From contig NW_009799099.1 of assembly GCF_000213175.1 (NCBI RefSeq), positions 2,448,656 through 2,512,655 of the forward strand: a DNA stretch of 64,000 bases. The letters are read 5' to 3'. Under the pieces are notes generated by a model. It was not told the origin of the DNA. It saw nothing but the letters and a program-made list of their open reading frames with translations, and did no database searches. Positions 11,034-23,000 of this stretch are shown here, piece after piece. The stretch is from Neurospora tetrasperma FGSC 2508 (taxonomy: Eukaryota; Ascomycota; Sordariomycetes; Sordariales; Sordariaceae). Both the position numbers and the translations under genes were made by a program. How positions within the stretch are numbered: position 1 is the stretch's first letter; every line of letters begins with the position of its first letter.

Positions 11034-12433
11034 AAAGAAGGGGCCGGGTCTGCGGTCATTTACTCTGGAATATCAGTTTCCTAGCCTTCGTATGATGCAG
11101 GCTGTGAATAGAGAACACTCATATCGTAATGTGCTATGCAAGATTCATGTTGTACAGCTAGCAACGATTCCGAGGATGTAATATTTGTTCGGTCGTCTAT
11201 TTTCTTCTTCTTCTTCTTCCTCATCTTCTTGCACGTCTCTTGACACATCTTGCGAACTATCAATCGTCGACACTCCGCAATTTATCTATTTCCGAGAACT
11301 TTTCAGTCTTTTGCCAGTCTCGAGTAAGACTATCTTTCCGCCATCGCATAGTGTCATCTTTTCCATCAACACCGTCTTCTCCAGTCTCAACCCCTCTTCA
11401 ATGGCATGAGTCCCTCTCTAGCCTTTCTTTCTTGTGACTACATCAGAGGCCTTACCTGCTCGTTCCCCCATTCATCCTGCTCCGTTCTTGCCTGTGTTCA
11501 TATTATCTGTCTTCCAGCGCATCCTCTCCTCCTCCTCAACGCGACAGTCGACACGCGGCTACGCGGCTACGGAAAAAAATCGGGCTTTCCTGAGCTGATT
11601 TCTCCGGCGTCGTTGCTGTCGGGATCGAGCAACGCATGTCTGCCCCTACGGGCGTTCCCAACTTCTTACATCTACCTAGCCGTAACGAGGGAAGAGGGCG
11701 GGTACTTCGTAGGAAGGTGACGGTTGATATATAGGTAAGTATAGAAGGCTCCTCCTTTCCCAAGAAAGAGCTACTGCTCGTGTAGAAGGAAGCTGTTGTG
11801 AAAGGGCATCATGCGATGGCTGTCAAGGCAGGAACATGATGTCAGAGATAGGCCAGACGGAAGGTTGGACGTCTGTATGCTGCAATAAATTGTGTATATA
11901 AACCCAGCCCCCCTCCTCAAAACACACTTGTTGGTTCCATTTGCTCGTCACAATAATCACATGACCGATTTGCTTTTTTTTGGCCTTTACTCATTTGCCT
12001 TATATTCACTTTTTCGAATTTACGGACGGCTTCTTTTCCCCACCAAGATCGCAAATTCTCTGGCTTGAAGCACTTTGCGAGCTTGCTCTGGCGAAGTCTC
12101 ATTTCCACTACAACTGGGTTTGTATGTTGTCCCTCCAAGGCGTCAAAGGTCTACGTCAGTGAAGACAGAAGTCCTAGTCAATTCATTCGGTGAGTTTCCG
12201 CCAGAATCGATGCATCTATCTTCCATCAATTTGGTTTATGCCATGGCGGGTCCTTAGCAGAGGTACCTAGCTATCTGTCGCTAACACGTTGAGATAGGGC
12301 AGAGCTGTGAATTTACATTGACATTAGGGGGGACCGAACAAGGTCTTTCTTCATCTTCCGCATATCGGTACATGGTTCATCTTGAAGGGCACCGTGCAGT
12401 TCACATAAGTTTCTCGCATCCATTCGAGGCAAA
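11034..12433. other. Intergenic region, coiled-coil gene/orphan gene A
   Basis: About 1.4 kb with no supported gene. A CTT-rich run lies at about 11203-11230 and an AATAAA at 11883-11888. Short frames such as 11406-11720 have no recognisable content. Confidence 0.5.
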
Positions 12434-13228
12434 ATGAACCCTGCCAACAATGTAGCTGAATCTCTACGTCGTCTCGAAGAAGAGGTGGAGCAACGACAAA
12501 GTATTCTACGTCTCATCAACCTACCCGACAAGACGTCCGAGAAAATCTACACCGACAAAGTCCGACTCCTAAATGGACTTCATGCCGTTGAACAACTGGA
12601 ATTACTCGGAAGCGAGTTGCTAGACAACTTTTCCATCGATCAGTTTGGCAGAATTCAGGTTCACACCCCTGACTCGTTGTGCAAAAGCTTCGCGAAAGAG
12701 TTCATACATGTCAGAAAAGTAAGAGAAGCCCGGTCAATCTTGATGTCGCTTGTGAAGGAGCTCCTCCACGATATCAGGGAAATCTGGCGTGCAGAAGGTC
12801 CCAGATACCCCGAGCATTTCCCGTGGTTCACGCTCTTATGGGGTGTCCAGGAGCTTGGGAATTCCGAACATCCCATCCCGGAGACCATATTGGATAGCGC
12901 CGCAGAAATTGTTGGCACTTTCTGCCACAAAATACAAGGAATGAAAGTGCTTGCACAAAAGACGTTACTTGAAATGCAATTGTCAGAAATCAAGAGTGGG
13001 AGGATCAGTGACATTTGTCATGCCTTTGGGTTACGCGACGTTGATTGGCGAAGCATAGAGGCTCATCTTTTGAGAGGCGACCGACCTACTCTGGAGACAT
13101 ATGTTGAGGGGAGGATTTCTCTATCGGGGAATCTTGAGAAGTTTCTTCAGACTGCTTCTCGCGTTCGTAGCATTCTCGAAAATTACCGTGTGTTGTTTAT
13201 ATTTGGCTTCAATCCCGAGCAATCATGA
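12434..13228 (+). CDS. Hypothetical protein A, tandem paralog pair
   Basis: A single-exon frame of 264 residues that I do not recognise. It is predicted to be almost entirely alpha-helical, charged and soluble, with no signal peptide or membrane segment. The N-terminus (LRRLEEEVEQRQSI) could form a short coiled coil. A motif IDQFGRIQV lies at residues 68-76 and RSILMSLVKELL at 100-111. The next gene on the same strand encodes a protein of exactly the same length, with a GFGR motif and a VKELL motif at the same 36-residue spacing, so the two look like diverged duplicates. The start is the first methionine. The C-terminus could be altered by an unseen intron. It may be a lineage-specific family; function is unknown. 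Confidence 0.65.
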   Translation: MNPANNVAESLRRLEEEVEQRQSILRLINLPDKTSEKIYTDKVRLLNGLHAVEQLELLGSELLDNFSIDQFGRIQVHTPDSLCKSFAKEFIHVRKVREARSILMSLVKELLHDIREIWRAEGPRYPEHFPWFTLLWGVQELGNSEHPIPETILDSAAEIVGTFCHKIQGMKVLAQKTLLEMQLSEIKSGRISDICHAFGLRDVDWRSIEAHLLRGDRPTLETYVEGRISLSGNLEKFLQTASRVRSILENYRVLFIFGFNPEQS

Positions 13229-14488
13229 AGCTGGGAGTTATGTTGGACTGGCAAGATCAGTATGCCTTCGCTCCGAGAAGTGTCGTTTCCGCTTTGAGAA
13301 TTATCTGCTCGGAACGAAGCATCTTAGCTGCCACCATCTGGCAGTGTTCGTGTATTTGTAAGATCATCGGTACAGGCAGACAATGGGAGGGAAATACATA
13401 GGTAGCACGAGATTAAAAAACAAGACCAAGTCTGTCAAACTTGTGGTGTCAAGATCGATGACACGGGGTTTCCCGTGAGGAAACCACGAGGCACACGATG
13501 GGACCCGTTGAGGGAAGCAGCTACCTCAGGGCATGAGCTGCATATAAGGCCCGTCAACGGAGCCTTCAGCTCTCTCAACAGTTAGAGAATCAACATCATG
13601 ACATTCATCATCCATCGGGTGCTACGCTGGTCCACGTATCAATCGAAGCCTGGTCGATCAATGTCAGCGTTAAAGACGAAGCATTATAGTTATTAGACGC
13701 TCCAGGGGAGCAAACGTCTTGTTTCTCGTTCATCTCAACTTTGCTATCTCGTCTGAAGGTGTACTATAAAAGGACCTCTTCTTCCTCGAACTCAAACGCA
13801 AACTTCTCTTCCGTTCCAAGAACCGTCTCGAGCTTTGGTTCTCGCCAAGGTAGCCTCAGTTGGCCAAAGCAGTCCCCTCCGCTACCTACATTAACCTTGT
13901 CAAGGCCCTTTTGTTCTCACAAGCCTGGTGCTCTCAAGCCACTCATTTTTGCTGCTTCGGCAGCAGGCAATGGGAACCTGATTACCACGACACACTCAAC
14001 CCTCAGACCTTCGACCCTGTGACTACCCCAGCCTTGATCCTCGTTCGAGAGAATACGGAAGGCACATCGCGCCGTAGGACTGCATTTCAGTGACATATTT
14101 TATTATCGACAAGTATTTTCTCTTTCGCCTTCGTTTTATCTCCCATTCGTCGGGTCAAGTTCACCCTCGGTAACGTTTCGCGACCAAATTCTTCGAGCGA
14201 TATCAGATTTAACTCAGACTATAGTAGATAAAAGTTATACTGTTGGAAGTCCGTGCCTAGGGCCGTCCATTCACTGGCCTTGCCCATTCACTGGCACTCC
14301 CTTCCTGGGTATTTAGGCTGCCCTGGTTTCCGTTTCTCCTCTTCCGTTAGACAACTCCAATCAAGCCCTTTTTTCATTGTCGCTTTTCCAGCCTCCAACA
14401 TATACCTTCTACACGGCCAAACTGTTGCGCAGAGCAGTACAGGATTGGTTTGGTCTTATACGACGTGCTATTGACTCATACCACCACC
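13229..14488. other. Intergenic region between the orphan paralogs
   Basis: About 1.26 kb. Short frames at 13741-14093 lack family features. One contains VRENTEG, which recalls isocitrate dehydrogenase, but the surroundings do not fit. The stretch just before the next gene is pyrimidine-rich, consistent with a promoter and leader. Confidence 0.5.
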
Positions 14489-15283
14489 ATGTCGTCCTCG
14501 TCACAGCATGGTGCTTCTCGGAAGCGTAAGCGTGACGCAGCACAAGACTCCGAAAGCCAGGGCATCGACGACGCGAGGAAGAGAATCCATCGTCTGACGC
14601 GGATCTTGGAGGAACCTGACTCAAGTCGTATCTCAGACGAAGCAATTCTTTTCAACGCCACCAGCGCCATTGAATTCATGGACGATTTCGAAAAACTTGT
14701 GACTGCGACGGACATTTCCATCTCCAATCCCAGGGACATCCTCGAGGAAATTGGGATGGACGGCTTCGGCCGCCTCTTCATTAAGAGGTGGAAGCAATCA
14801 GATCACACTTACCACAGTATCTTTCGCAACATTTCTTTTGTCATCGGCAATAGACGGGATGCGCTGAAAGCCGTTAAGGAGCTTCTTGGTCAAGTTCACA
14901 AATTGCCTGGGATTAGTCCATGCATCAGCATTGTGTGGGACTTGGCGTCATTTGCACACACAGCCGCCGAAAAGGAAATGCAGAATGTGGATTACCGGGA
15001 GTTTCTGAAGCTTTGTGATAAAGCCGAGGAGAAGCTCGGGCAGAAAATCTCAGAAGTTGAGCGTATGATTCAGTTCTACTCGAAGCTAGACATCAGGGAT
15101 GCTTGGACGGTAGACACATTGAAGAGCACCTCGATCTTTGAGCTACTTCAGTTAAGGCCTGATGATGTGAAGGCACTGAACGACCTCTCCAGTGTTCAAG
15201 AGACCGCTGCTTTTCTCAAAAAGAAGCTAGAGCCTTTCAAAAAGCTTCATGGGCTGATTGAAGCTCTTCAAATGGAGCTCTGA
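14489..15283 (+). CDS. Hypothetical protein B, tandem paralog pair
   Basis: A single-exon frame of 264 residues from the methionine at 14489, which has a strong context (CACCACCATGTCG). A methionine 13 codons upstream in frame (14450) is a weaker alternative. The N-terminus carries a basic cluster, SRKRKRD, that could be a nuclear localisation signal. The rest is predicted helical, with MDGFGRLFI at residues 90-98 and RRDALKAVKELL at 122-133. The equal length, shared FGR and VKELL motifs, identical spacing and tandem position argue for common origin with the upstream gene, though overall identity is low. I do not recognise a domain. A tandem non-coding duplication begins 87 bp after the stop codon. 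Confidence 0.68.
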   Translation: MSSSSQHGASRKRKRDAAQDSESQGIDDARKRIHRLTRILEEPDSSRISDEAILFNATSAIEFMDDFEKLVTATDISISNPRDILEEIGMDGFGRLFIKRWKQSDHTYHSIFRNISFVIGNRRDALKAVKELLGQVHKLPGISPCISIVWDLASFAHTAAEKEMQNVDYREFLKLCDKAEEKLGQKISEVERMIQFYSKLDIRDAWTVDTLKSTSIFELLQLRPDDVKALNDLSSVQETAAFLKKKLEPFKKLHGLIEALQMEL

Positions 15284-16455
15284 GTGTTGACCGTATTTGA
15301 CGGCAAAGCAACCAGGAAGTTTACCTGCCACTGGGACTACCGAAAGCGATACTATTCAACTTCCAGATTTGATCATCGATAGCCATATTGGATCACCAAG
15401 CAAAACACAGACACTCAAATTCCGCGGCCTACAAACAGACAACGGCATATTACCCAAACTCACGCCTCATAGTCACGATCATCGATACATGTAGCCATAT
15501 CGGTTCACCAAGCAACACACAGACTCTCAGACTCCGAGTCCTACAAACAGACAACGGCATACTACCCAAACTCACGCCTCATGGTCACTTACTTCTAGTT
15601 TCTCCCGGCCTGTTTTTTTTCTTCTTCTTCATTCATACCCGTCGGTGTCTATCCCAACGTGTTTAACGACCAAGTTTGAGACAACACACACTCTCTTTTT
15701 CTTCCCAGTTCAGCTGACGACATGACACGAAAGTCTGATTCAACCAAGCCAGCCTTTCCTTTATCCAGCCCAACTGACGACAGTATTCGTACATCATTTT
15801 AGCCATCGACATCTTTCAGGTAACAGACACAGGAAGATGCGAGGCTGACCTTACAGAACCATCATATCTCGGTAGAGAAGACGCAGCGGCCTCGGGATTC
15901 TGTGAATACTCGGCTATCTAGACAACGAACCCGGAGATATGATTGACTGGTTGACAGTTGAGGTGAGCTATCTTCGCAGTAGTTGGGCTGAGGTTTTCGC
16001 AGATAGCTAGTAGGCAGATAGTCAGCTACGTCAAGAATCTGATTTTGTCCATCAGCTTTGCGAATTAAGCGCCCTTCGTATTTTTCATGCTGCGTATCAT
16101 GGTGGCCTCAATGCCCAAAAGAAAAGAAGGAACAAAATGCCATGCCGAATCCACATGATACACGACATAGCAATCATACATCATCACCTGGTAGACGAAC
16201 TGAGAACGGGTGTAAACAGATAGTGAACATTAAGGATATCAAAACGTAAAGATATGGGTGATTTGACCTTCACTCAAGCAATCCTGCTGCCGCACCAAGC
16301 CGTTTCCATGAACATCAACACGGCAGTGCTGCCTCGCTATTCATGGCATGGAACAGGTACCTATCTGTATATGAAACCAAAAAGAACAGCCGTATATCGA
16401 CTCATATCAGATCATAACATGCTCGGTTTAATAAAAAAAAAAACACAGTAGTACA
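15284..16455. other. Convergent intergenic region with local duplications
   Basis: About 1.17 kb between orphan gene B and the acyltransferase gene. It holds the tandem duplication at 15371-15588 and a shorter echo (CAGTTCAGCTGACGACA and CAGCCCAACTGACGACA) near 15705-15782. Small frames at 16058-16451 are not supported as genes. Confidence 0.55.
15371..15588. repeat. Tandem direct duplication, two ~110-bp units
   Basis: Unit 1 is 15371-15476 (106 bp) and unit 2 is 15477-15588 (112 bp). Both begin GATCATCGAT and end GTCAC. Unit 2 has a 6-base insertion (ACATGT) after the first ten bases. By eye there are about ten mismatches elsewhere, mixed transitions and transversions. The longest identical block is CTACAAACAGACAACGGCAT. 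Confidence 0.9.
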
Positions 16456-18183
16456 TCAAGACGGCGCCGCCCCAGCAGTAAACAACTCTGCACCCGGCCT
16501 CCTCGCCCTCGCCACATCCTTCGCACCACCATCCACTTCCGCACCAGTCGCGGTCGCGGTCGCGCTAGCAGGCGGTTCGCTCTTCTCCTCAGTCAAAAGC
16601 GGAATGTTATCCAAACTGCTTGTGCTCGAACCCGAACTGTCATTGCTGTCAGTGTTGTTGTTGTTGTTCTTGGTCGGCTCACCAAGCCTCTTGTTCTCCT
16701 CCTCCTGCGCTCCGGCATGCGGCGTCAACGTCGGGCTATGCACCATGCCGTCAGGGCTATGCTGCCACTTTGCCACCTCGGCCTTCATGGCCTCGAGCTC
16801 CTTCTGGAAGCGCTTGCCGAACACGTCGATGTAGTATGTAGACCCGTTGTATACGGACCATGTAAACACGCCCATGAGAAAGACGGCCGACAGCCAGCGG
16901 TAGTAGAACCAGAGCGGGCAGGGCAGCATGGTCAGGACCGCGTACGTGTACTGGATCAGCATGAAGGCCGGCTCCTGCAGGGAGTCGGGCAGGTTCAGGA
17001 TCGCCTTGCCCAGCCAGTTTTTGGAGTACGACTTGCGCAGCCATGTGAACGAGGTGGGGCGGCCGGCGGCGATCTTGTCGCGGCGCCGGACCGTGATAAA
17101 GAAGTAGTACGCGAGCTGCCAGATGGCGTACGGGATCGTGGACCAGGCCAGCATGGAGATGACGTTGGCGTAGGCGGTCGGGGAGCCGGGCGGAGAGGTC
17201 TTGATGGTCCAGATGGACGGAAAGCGCTTGCGCTGTTCGGCTGGGTCGAGGAGGTGCACAATGCAGTGCAAGGTGGCGCACGGCATGATGTGAATGAAGA
17301 GCGAGGTGACCTTGTCGAGACTGTGAAAGACCAGGGAGTTGCGCCACATGATGATGGCTATGGCATTGTTGCCGTAGGCTAAGCAATAGACGGCGGTGAA
17401 GAGGCGCTTCGAGCCAGGGAACACCCACAGGCTGAGGAGCAGGAGGAAGTTGACAAAGTAACAGAGGTCAGCAAGGAAGTAGTGGTAGCCCTGCTTGTGG
17501 TAGCGGTAGAACCGTATGGGCATGAAATAGAGGATCTGAACAGTGTACCAGATATGGAACCATTCGGGGAAGGCGCCGATCAAGTAACCGCTGATAAAGA
17601 TGTTCATGACGCCGAAGATGAAGGCTACTTTCTCGCGGAGAGTGATGACCTTGGTGTCGTTCCAGCGCTTTCCTAGCTTATCAACGTTGACGCGCATCCG
17701 CTTTTTGTATCGCTCCAGCTGCTCCTCGGCCGTGGGGACCCGTTTGCGCCATTCATCTACCATGCGCTCTCGAGCGATCGCACTCTTTTCTTTCAGGGCC
17801 TCGCCGGACTTGCGCATCTTCTCTGTTCGGGCGTGGATGCCTCTTTGCAACTTCTCCAGCTGCTGAGGGAGCGCGAAATTATCGAGAAGGTCGAGAACAG
17901 TCAAGCGATCGAGAGGGGGAAAGACATCCCACTCATCGTGAAGAGTGCTGCTTATGCTACCCGAAAACGACGAGTTCCTCGATAATACGGCTGGACTTTT
18001 CGGGGTCGTGACATCGAGAGTTGGGGTATTCGGATCATGTTCTCCGGGCGAAGAGTTCAGAGGCGGTGTTGAGGGGGTGTCTGGGGTCAAGATGGCCTCG
18101 CCATCGGTAGACGGTGCGCCTTCTGACTTGTGGCTCAGTCCCGACACCGGGAGACTGATCTCCGGTTCCGCCAGATCGGCCAT
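16456..18183 (-). CDS. gpc1: Glycerophosphocholine acyltransferase (GPC1 family, DUF2838)
   Basis: A single-exon gene of 575 residues from the methionine at 18183 (MADLAEPEISLP). An in-frame methionine 32 codons upstream gives a longer, less family-like start. Residues 1-100 are Ser/Pro/Thr-rich and likely disordered. Residues ~105-175 are charged helix. From about residue 180 the multi-pass membrane domain begins with the family block LREKVAFIFGVMNIFISGY. It continues with WYTVQILYFMPIRFYRYHKQ, YHYFLADLCYFVNFLLLLS and YGNNAIAIIMWRNSLVFHSL, through about residue 430. The acidic C-terminal tail contains an Asn run. By family it acylates glycerophosphocholine to lysophosphatidylcholine, allowing phosphatidylcholine remodelling, probably in the ER membrane. 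It diverges from SMC1. Confidence 0.9.
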   Translation of the reverse strand: MADLAEPEISLPVSGLSHKSEGAPSTDGEAILTPDTPSTPPLNSSPGEHDPNTPTLDVTTPKSPAVLSRNSSFSGSISSTLHDEWDVFPPLDRLTVLDLLDNFALPQQLEKLQRGIHARTEKMRKSGEALKEKSAIARERMVDEWRKRVPTAEEQLERYKKRMRVNVDKLGKRWNDTKVITLREKVAFIFGVMNIFISGYLIGAFPEWFHIWYTVQILYFMPIRFYRYHKQGYHYFLADLCYFVNFLLLLSLWVFPGSKRLFTAVYCLAYGNNAIAIIMWRNSLVFHSLDKVTSLFIHIMPCATLHCIVHLLDPAEQRKRFPSIWTIKTSPPGSPTAYANVISMLAWSTIPYAIWQLAYYFFITVRRRDKIAAGRPTSFTWLRKSYSKNWLGKAILNLPDSLQEPAFMLIQYTYAVLTMLPCPLWFYYRWLSAVFLMGVFTWSVYNGSTYYIDVFGKRFQKELEAMKAEVAKWQHSPDGMVHSPTLTPHAGAQEEENKRLGEPTKNNNNNTDSNDSSGSSTSSLDNIPLLTEEKSEPPASATATATGAEVDGGAKDVARARRPGAELFTAGAAPS

Positions 18184-20014
18184 GGTTGGTGATTCGTGTT
18201 CTATATGTTCTTGCTCAAAATACGACAATGTTATCCAAATGGGTGATATGGAAGGAATAGGGTTTCTGTGAAGGGGCAATGGGTCAGACTAAATCCGCGG
18301 AGACATGATGGCCATCGCAGGGAAAGATGGTATGTTCATGTTTGATATGTACTAGTCGGAACCCCTCATGTGGTGGAGATTTACTTACACAGCCTTCAAA
18401 TGGCGACGTCAATAGATGGAGAAGGCTTGTCGGGTACCATAGGTAGTGTAATTGGCGGAAGTGAAAGCGGCAGCAGGTGCTTTTGGGGTCGAGGGGATGT
18501 CGTAGCTATTTCTAGATGATCAAATGTGGAGCACCAAGCTCGAGACGAGATGATTGTCGTCAAGATTGGGCTGCAGCGCGTTGCAAAAGTTGTGTTGTGT
18601 TTCCAGCATGCAGGCAGTGGCGGGTCGGGGATTCTTGTTGGCTCCCGTCAAACAGCTTTGCAGGGAAAAGAAGAGACGGGATGCACCGGAAAATGACATA
18701 TGCACACGTGAATTATGGTGATATCGCTGCAGATAGACTTCACGATACTGAACTCGGCGTGGAGGATAGATAAGAGACTTGGATAAGATGGATACACGTG
18801 GTCTGAATTTGATCAGATTAAAGGCTGGGGAGATGGGGAGAAAGTAGATGATAAAAAAAAAATTGGACCACGTGTGACTCTCAATGTCTCGGATTTGAAC
18901 TGGAAAAAGAAGAAGACCTTGTGACGACTGACGACGGACGGCGTGTTAGTGTCGTTGGTGCAAGGTCTCCAATGACGGTTCTGACGGTGTATGGATGCAG
19001 GTTCTCCCAGCATGTGATGCAAGCAGGCCTAACATTGGCAGAGAATGCGACCATTGGCGCGCTGACGTTATGGCTGCAGATTTTAGTGTATCAGAACTTA
19101 GAACCCTGGAAAACTGCCACAATCTGTCGTGTCAGTCGAGCCATTTACGCCACATCTTGGTCGTTTTGCTGTCAACCGATGAGAGTCACTGAACTCTATC
19201 GAGCACAGAAGGTCCTCGTCAAGAGATCCGAGAAGATCCGGAACATTGAAAGCTTGATTTCGTTTGTTTCGTAAGGCTGGAAAGACCCGTAGCATCCTTG
19301 GCTGTGAGTACGAGTTCCACAAAGGCAGGTCCAGAACATCGCTGCCTCTTAATGCTCGCCGGTTAGGTGTCCTAAAGCAAGGCTAAATTTATCAGCGAAA
19401 CAAACAAAAAACCTACATGTGCTGCGGATACAACCTCTACCAAGTAAGGTATCCTCGTGTTGTTCTCAAACCGTTTGGGATTTGATCTCCTTCAGCTTCC
19501 TGTGGTGTAATACTCGAAAAGACAAGGTGGACATGGCTACTTGTAAGTCATGGGCTATAACCCTAACCCCTAATCCCGCACAGCTCGAATGAACTGAAGC
19601 GTTGGATGGTCCAAGCGCCCATCTGTCTGTCCTTCAATCGCTCCGAGTGCCTGTGCAGCACTCCCCCACCTCCTGCAGGATGCGACAGATGCTCTACCTT
19701 GGCGACCTGCCCTGGGCAAATTATTGGGGAAACGAAGTCGCGACACTGGATTAACCCGGTCGACCTTGTTGCCGCTACCGCGCCCACATCTGCCTGCGAT
19801 TCCAAGCTTGGTTGCGATTCCAACCCATCGCACCACCCTCGTCCTGTTTACGCGCCTTTTGATGTTCCCCGATCGCGCCGCGGATTCATGTTGGAGCGCG
19901 TCGAGTCTCCATTTCTAGCGAGTATCGTCTGCGCTAGCTCAACAACACTATAACCAGTATTCCCATTCGCATACCTTCGGCGCGTCCTCCTGCAGGACAT
20001 CAACAACCGCAAAC
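18184..20014. other. Divergent intergenic region, gpc1/smc1
   Basis: About 1.8 kb between diverging start codons. No coding frame is supported. A telomere-like motif lies at 19558-19577, about 440 bp upstream of the SMC1 start. Confidence 0.55.
19558..19577 (+). promoter_or_regulatory. Telomere-repeat-like motif upstream of smc1
   Basis: The sequence TAACCCTAACCCCTAATCCC contains two to three degenerate CCCTAA units. It could be a telo-box-type factor site or a chance remnant; only the motif itself is seen. Confidence 0.3.
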
Positions 20015-23000
20015 ATGGGCAAGCTCATCCGTCTCGAGCTTTTCAGTAGGTCTTGAATTCTGCTCTTCGCGAAGCACGACACCTTGGTCGCGAGCGTGCC
20101 GAAACTCACCATGTTTGCCGTAAACCAGACTTCAAGTCCTACAAGGGCCACCACACCCTCCTGTTCGGCGACTCCTACTTCACCTCCATCATCGGCCCCA
20201 ATGGCTCTGGAAAGTCAAATTCGTAAGTTGCACCAGCTTGCGGTCGGTAGGGACTGCTTTCATATTGACGGGCGCGCGCCTTGCTAGGATGGATGCCATC
20301 TCCTTCGTCTTGGGCATCAAATCGTCACACCTCCGATCGACCCATCTCCGAGACCTCGTCTACCGTGGCCGTGTCATGAAAACCTCGAAAATCCAAGAAG
20401 ATGGCACCGCTGCCCCCGCTACTAACGGCGTCAATGGGCACGAAGACGGCGAAGACGAAGATCCTTCCCAACGATCCTCGAGGAACGACCCCAAGACGGC
20501 TTGGGTCATGGCCGTCTACGAAGACGATGCTGGCGACGAGCAACGGTGGAAGCGAACCATTACAAATAGTGGATCCAGCGAGTACCGCATCAACGATAGA
20601 GTGGTTACCGCCCAGCAATACAACGATGCGCTTGAGGCTGAAAATATCCTGATCAAGGCGCGTAACTTCCTGGTTTTCCAGGGAGACGTTGAGGCCATTG
20701 CCTCGCAGTCGCCTCAAGATCTTACACGCTTGATCGAACAGATATCCGGAAGTCTTGAATACAAGGCCGATTATGAGAAGTTGCAGGCCGAGGTTGAGCA
20801 GGCTGCTGAGAACCAGAATTTCCAGCTGCACCGGAGAAGAGGCATCAACTCGGAAATCAAGCAGTATCAGGAACAAAAGAAAGAGGCCGAAAACTTCCAA
20901 CGGAAAACCGAAGAACGAGATGAGGCCGTCATTACCCATATCCTGTGGAAGCTATATCACTTTCAGAAGGTCATGGACGAGTCTAGCGCGCAAATCCAGG
21001 AGCACCAGGAAAACCTTAAAGAGTTCCGTCGGAATGTTGAAGCCTTTGAAAACAAACTGGATGCTGCTCGCAAGGAGCAGGCTACGGTAGGACGTGAGAT
21101 GGGCAAGGTTGAGAGGAACATCAAGGCCAAGGAAAAGGACATTGAAGACAAGGAAAACAGTCTTGTGCCAATCGACGAAAAGATTGCGCAAAGCACCCAA
21201 GATATGGGTGTGCTACGGAAGCGCATTGTCGAGGTGAAAAAGGACCGCGACAGCCAAGCATCTAGCATCTCCAAATTGCAAAAGGACCTCGCCACCGTGG
21301 AGAAAGCGCAGCAGCAGTTCGAAAAGCAATGGGCCGAAACACTCAAGAAGCAAGGCAAGGAGCTTAGTGATGAGGACCGCAAGGAATATACTAGTCTTCA
21401 AGCCGAAGCTATGAAGAAAACTGCCGACAACCGGGCCAAGCTGGCCAACCTCACGCGCCAGCTCAAGAGTGACGAGGTCACCGTCAACAGCCTGAAAGGG
21501 AAAATCGACAACTTTGAGGCCGCTATTGAAAAGCTGCAGACCGAGGTTCAGTCGATCAAGGATAGAAAAGACGCCAGCCAGGACGCGGTACAACAACTCC
21601 GAAGCGATATCGCCGCGAAGAAGAAAGAGTATAACAAACTCCAGTCTGAGCGCGTAAGGATAAACCAGACCAGAACCGCCCAGGAGGAGAAGCTGCGGGA
21701 AATCCTTCGCAAGCTGGAGGATGCGGAATCTGGCCGGCGTCAGAATGAGAAGGAGACAAGATTGAGGAACATGATCAGCGACCTCAGGCGCATCTACCCA
21801 GGTGTCCGAGGCCGGGTTGGAGATCTTTGCAAACCCAAACAGAAAAAATTTGACGAGGCGGTCATCACAGCCCTTGGACGTGACTTCGATGCAGTTGTGG
21901 TGGACACCGAGAAGGTTGGGATGGACTGCGTGCAGTATCTCAAGGAGCAGCGGTTTCCTCCCTTGACGTTTATTCCGCTCGACAACATCAAGGTCAACAG
22001 CTCAGTTTCGGCAGTTAAGGGCATTTCCGGAGCACGACTGACCATTGATACAATTGACTTTGATCCTTCCCTCGAGCGTGCCATCAGCTACGCTTGTGGT
22101 GGATCTGTCGTCTGCGACAATCTCCATATCGCAAAGGACATCGTATACGGTAGAAAGATCCAAGTCAAGGCTGTCACGCTGGAAGGTTTCGTGATTCACA
22201 AGGCTGGTACCATGACTGGTGGCCGTTTACCTAATGAGAAGGGCGGCAAGCGTCGGTTTGAGGAACATGACATCCAAAATCTGCAACGGATGGCACAGTC
22301 ATTGAAAGACGAGGTGGCAGCTTTGGCGCACTCTGGGCGACGAACCGCCAAGGAGGATGCTTTGCTGGTTGAATTCACAGCGCTTGAACAACGCCTCAAG
22401 ATTCAGGAAGGTGAACTGGCCGCCTTTGAGAAGAATCTCAAGAGCAAACAGAAAGAGCTCGATCATCAGGAGCGGCAGCTGGACGACTACGAGCCCAAGT
22501 ATGAGGAAAAGCACGGTGAGCTGGAGCGGACGCGGGCAACGGTACAGAAGTTCGAAAAAGCCATCTCAGACGTCGAGGATAAGATCTTTAAAGATTTCTG
22601 CAAGAGACTGGGCTACGAGAACGTCCGTGCCTACGAAGCCCAGCAGGGCACTTTGGAACAAGAAGCTGCCCAGAAGCGGCAAGACTTTGATATCCAAAAA
22701 CAACGCATCCAGAGCAACATCACATGGGAAACGTCACAGCACACGGCGACCAGCGACAGGATACACTCGCTAGAACGGACCCTACAACGGCATGAACGAG
22801 ATCTCGATACATACCGACAAGAGAAAGCATCGATCGAAGAGGAACTGGCGGAAGACCGGGAGGCGCTCGAGGAGCTTGAGCAGAGTCTAGAAGAGCTCAA
22901 GGTCTCCCACGCAGAAAAGACCAAGAAGGTTCAGGAGGCCAAGCAAGACCTACAGAGGAGGAGCAGAGACATAGAAGTCAGGTTGAAGGAGATCAGCAAT

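Noticed and set aside
13860-14093. Short frame containing VRENTEG, recalling isocitrate dehydrogenase
   Set aside because: Only seven residues agree; the flanks do not resemble the enzyme and no splicing joins further conserved blocks.
16717-17428. Open frames of over 220 codons on both strands inside the acyltransferase gene
   Set aside because: They overlap conserved transmembrane coding sequence in other frames and give low-complexity His/Arg-rich translations; they are shadows.
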